64,000 bases of DNA, taken from the NCBI GenBank assembly GCA_950295325.1, contig OX485808.1, forward strand, positions 16,140,527 to 16,204,526, read 5' to 3'. Shown here piece by piece: positions 61,448 to 64,000 of this stretch. Origin of the DNA: Polytrichum commune (Eukaryota; Streptophyta; Polytrichopsida; Polytrichales; Polytrichaceae). Each line of letters opens with the position of its first letter. Within the stretch, counting starts at the first letter, position 1. The position numbers and the translations under genes are program-made. Under the pieces are notes generated by a model that was given only the letters and a program-made list of their open reading frames with translations, ran no database searches and was not told where the DNA came from.

Positions 61448-61555
61448 TCTTGAAGAGGTGGTTGTTAGCATTTTAGTTTGCTATTTTATTTTGCTAATTG
61501 ATGTTGACAACGACACTCGATCTGTTGTGTTTAACGATCTTAGTTTACACGACAG
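61448..61555 (+). repeat. Second copy of the LTR start, after the 3' LTR
   Basis: 61449-61555 is identical to 60909-61015 (107 bp). It includes CT, the two bases that precede the LTR at the polypurine tract, and is preceded by T, the base that follows the LTR at 52008. CCCTCA-T-CT-TGAAGAGG is therefore the expected joint of two unprocessed LTR ends. Confidence 0.9.
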
Positions 61556-61558
61556 AAG

Positions 61559-62735
61559 GATGTGCTATCCATAACATGAGAATATGTTTGTTCAAAATTT
61601 ATCCCGGGTTTCTGTGTGTAACCTTGAGCTACTAATCTCACTTTGAATCTAAGAATGTTACCATGTTCGTCTCGTTTACGAATGAATATCAGTTTGTGTC
61701 CTATCGGTTTGGTGATGAGATCGGCGACAAGGGGTCCAAAGACGCCTCATTTTCTAAGTGATTGGTACTCGGCCTGTAAGGTTATTTCCCATTGTGGCCA
61801 ATCTACACTCTTTTTGACTTTGTCAAGTGTCATAGGATCTACATCAGGGTTGGTGAGATATGACTCGAAGTCATCCCAAGGGATATCAGAGGATTGACTA
61901 TACTGATCATTCGGGTTGCAGTGGGTGTGCATGGAGGCACGAGTTCGGGTTTGCGGGGTGACATTAAGATTTCGTTTCTTGGCTGAAGTTGCTGGGAGAG
62001 GGTTGCCAGAGTTGAGTATGGGGTTCCTAACTATGCGTGGTCCCGAGTGGAAACCATCGGGAATGTTCTCAGCAAGGTGTTGGAGATTGAGGAATTTTCT
62101 AACTTTTGAGTCTGCTAATGTTGTGCAAGGATCTGGGTTAAGAGTGAGCATTTCTAAGTCTTTCAATTTTAGGCTTTGATCGGTTTTAGTTTGAGAACCG
62201 GAGAACTTGTTTTCTATGAACTTACAATTATAAAATCTAGCTTTGTAAATATCGTCACTCCAGGGTAGTTTGTAGCGGATTATGCTAGGAGAGTCATAAC
62301 CAAGGTAGATTCATCGAATTCTATGGGGTGTCATTGAGTGTTGTTTGGGATCTGAGACTGGAACCCATACTTCGCATCCGAAGGTGCGCAAGTGGGTTAT
62401 GTGAGGTGTTCTACCAGAGTTGAGTTCTAATGGAGTCTGTGTGTGCAGTAGTGTGGGTCTAAGTCTAAGAATGATTGCTGCATGCAACACGGCGTGACCC
62501 CAAAGAGTGGGAGAAAAATTAGCATAAAAAAGGAGAGGGTGTAATATGAGTTGTATTTTCTTGAATTTAGGGTATATTCACAAGGCATTGAATAAGTGAG
62601 TTCTATCCATGAGGTTGTATAAAAATCTTCAAATGCCTATGATTTAAATTCTATGGCATTGTCCATTCTAAGAAAACGAATCTGGTTGTCAGGGAAGTGG
62701 TTGCGGAACCAAAGGAGCATGGCTAAAGTCTTGAT
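61559..62735 (-). pseudogene. Copia pol, integrase to RT part (5' half of interrupted element)
   Basis: The minus strand gives integrase pieces FPDNQIRFLRMDNA-EF and FEDF (about 62640-62690), FGCEVWVPVSDPKQH and IYLGYDSPSIIRYK (about 62280-62390), the linker (62166-61747, with VKKSVDWPQWEITLQAEYQSL), then RT start GPLVADLITKPIGHKLIF and VRLVAQGYTQKPGINFEQTYSHVMDSTSF up to the insertion point. Stops and frame changes are present. Gag, protease and the 5' LTR are missing beyond about 62760, so the element is 5'-truncated as well as interrupted. Confidence 0.88.
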
Positions 62736-62759
62736 TGAATATTCGATGAATATTCTAAG

Positions 62760-64000
62760 TCAAAATCACTAGCTTCCTCAAACCAAATCCCTAGGCCCAT
62801 GTATGACGATCTTGCATATGATGAGGATCCCCACCTTCATTGTCTAGAACCAACACAAGATAGTTGGGTACTAGCCTCGAGCTAGATCAAAGCCCAACAT
62901 GGGCACCTCCATGGTCCCATCTAATTCGTCTGTAGAACCATTCCCTTTCATCCCATATATTGACCCCCTTGTTGCCCATAACTAACCCATGTGTGCCCAT
63001 AATTGACCCCCTTGGCTTTGTGGGCTTGAACCATCCCCCCTCCACCCCCCCCCCCCCCACACACACACATTGGAATACTCTAGAATGGATATAATAAGCA
63101 TTGACAAGCCACCCCAAACACACCTTTAACCGACCCAACATAGAGTAGAGCCAGTTACATGCCCTGAATGGAGGTAGTGGAGGCCAATATGCAACAACAC
63201 CTAAACTTGTCACTATGTGGGCCCAAGCAATCTTTTTCCATGGGGACCAATTTGAGGTAGTAGAGTGTTGGTGATCGGGGTGTGTTTACATGTGTTGCTT
63301 TGCTTTTGGGTGGGTGTTGGTTTTAGCACTCTCTACTTTATTTGAAGTAAGTTATGTTATACGTATGAGATTCACACTTAATCAAGCACACAATAAACAA
63401 TTTATTGGTTGGCTAAACATGGTTGCATCACTAAATAAAGTTATGTTGGTAAACATCCATTTTGAGTTTCCGAATTAGAATGTAGATGAAATGAAATTGA
63501 TTTTAAAGTCGAGGAAGCCAACAAGGCTAACGGGACTAAAAGTATATCATCATCATCATCATTTCAAACCATCTAATTCTTTGGAGTTGTGGAATAGTGA
63601 TGGAAACTTGTCTTTAATGGGCTTATACGTGGGACATTCTAACACGGAATGTGCCTCATTTTCAACTGCATTATAGGAGGAAAAGTGGAATAGTCTACTA
63701 TCTCTAGAGATAGGGATAGTTGATCATTGTCCAACTTCAATGGCTAATCTATGATTCAAGGTGTGGGAAGCAATAATGATCTTGCATTGTGGTGGTGTTA
63801 ATGGTTACTTCAAGTACATTTCACATTTGTATTTGAGAAAATCCTTGAGGTGGAGGTAATCTAGTTTCTTCCATAAAAGATGAAAAGAGTTCCATTCTTT
63901 ATCATTGGGTAACTCCAAAGAACATGTGCCATTAAATACCACACACAACGTAGATCAATAGTGAAGTCAATACTATTTATATTAGCCATTTATTAGGTGT
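62760..64000. other. Intergenic, nothing recognised
   Basis: A poly-C run followed by (CA)n lies at about 63044-63069 and a (CAT)n run at about 63548-63562. No gene is supported. Confidence 0.5.

Larger units (their letters stand above)
51575..61554 (+). mobile_element. Ty3/gypsy LTR retrotransposon with DNA methyltransferase and PHD finger
   Basis: A 9.98-kb insertion in the copia pol gene. It is flanked by GAAG (51571-51574 and 61555-61558), extended by shared ACA on the left flank and right element end. The order is partial 5' LTR (51575-52007), leader, ORF1 (Gag, PR, DNMT), UAG, ORF2 (RT, RNase H, INT, PHD), purine tract, full LTR (60911-61447), and a second copy of the first ~105 bp of the LTR (61451-61555). 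Both ORFs are intact. Repeated LTR parts differ only by a 2-bp change in a GA run and no substitution I noticed, so the insertion is recent. RT before integrase in the pol order identifies the Ty3/gypsy class. Confidence 0.95.

Noticed and set aside
61017-61554. Alternative LTR definition TGTC...GACA (b+a)
   Set aside because: It has good termini, but it needs a deletion of a from the 5' LTR plus a separate extra a before the 3' LTR, and no purine tract precedes TGTC at 61017. The a+b definition needs one event and has a purine tract at its start. It remains the main rival and is testable with other copies.
62887-63213. 108-residue minus frame with a Gly-rich stretch
   Set aside because: The Gly run comes from the poly-C tract at about 63044-63059; no family features.

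Overview
This is an intron-rich, AT-rich, gene-poor nuclear window from a green plant. The evidence is a 62-residue eS30 ribosomal protein of plant type that is not fused to a ubiquitin-like domain, a plant-type Hikeshi-like gene, a plant mitochondrial carrier, AAACCCTAA-type telo-box motifs and typical plant transposon families. The species cannot be fixed from sequence alone. The retroelement content suggests a non-flowering streptophyte such as a seedless plant, but that is inference.

Four host genes are supported. A Hikeshi/OPI10-like HSP70 nuclear import carrier lies at 1246-4004 (+, 3 exons). A plant membrane-anchored coiled-coil protein of the At2g24420/At4g31340 type lies at 28914-31732 (+, 2 exons). 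Small-subunit ribosomal protein eS30 lies at 36218-37435 (+, 3 exons). An SLC25 mitochondrial carrier lies at 42421-46631 (-, 7 exons, one GC-AG intron). They share no pathway and look like ordinary dispersed genes.

Most of the rest is repeats. 4-8 kb holds a duplicated 3' flank, a dispersed repeat carrying a small MITE, and a ~320-bp tandem repeat. 7.4-15.2 kb holds AT-rich sequence, a decayed transposase, a 41-bp minisatellite and GGTTAGGCTA-rich DNA. 15.2-19.4 kb is a CACTA (En/Spm)-like element with a broken TnpA-like gene and many TGACT/AGTCA motifs. 19.4-28.9 kb has an inverted copy of the 5-6 kb repeat and a MITE with perfect 33-bp terminal repeats. 49.3-62.7 kb is a nest: a decayed minus-strand Ty1/copia element, with fold-back LTRs at its end, split by a young Ty3/gypsy element.

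That Ty3/gypsy element (51575-61554) is the main discovery. Its first ORF encodes Gag, two zinc knuckles, an aspartic protease and a complete C5 cytosine DNA methyltransferase domain. A single in-frame UAG in a tobamovirus-like leaky context (UAG CAA UCA) separates this from a second ORF with RT, RNase H and integrase, ending in a PHD finger where chromoviruses carry a chromodomain. The insertion also appears circularly permuted: the 5' LTR lacks its first ~106 bp, and the same segment is appended after the 3' LTR. A short target duplication in the copia gene flanks the whole. This is the structure expected if a two-LTR circle was opened inside the LTR at a palindromic GACAGCTGTC and then integrated.
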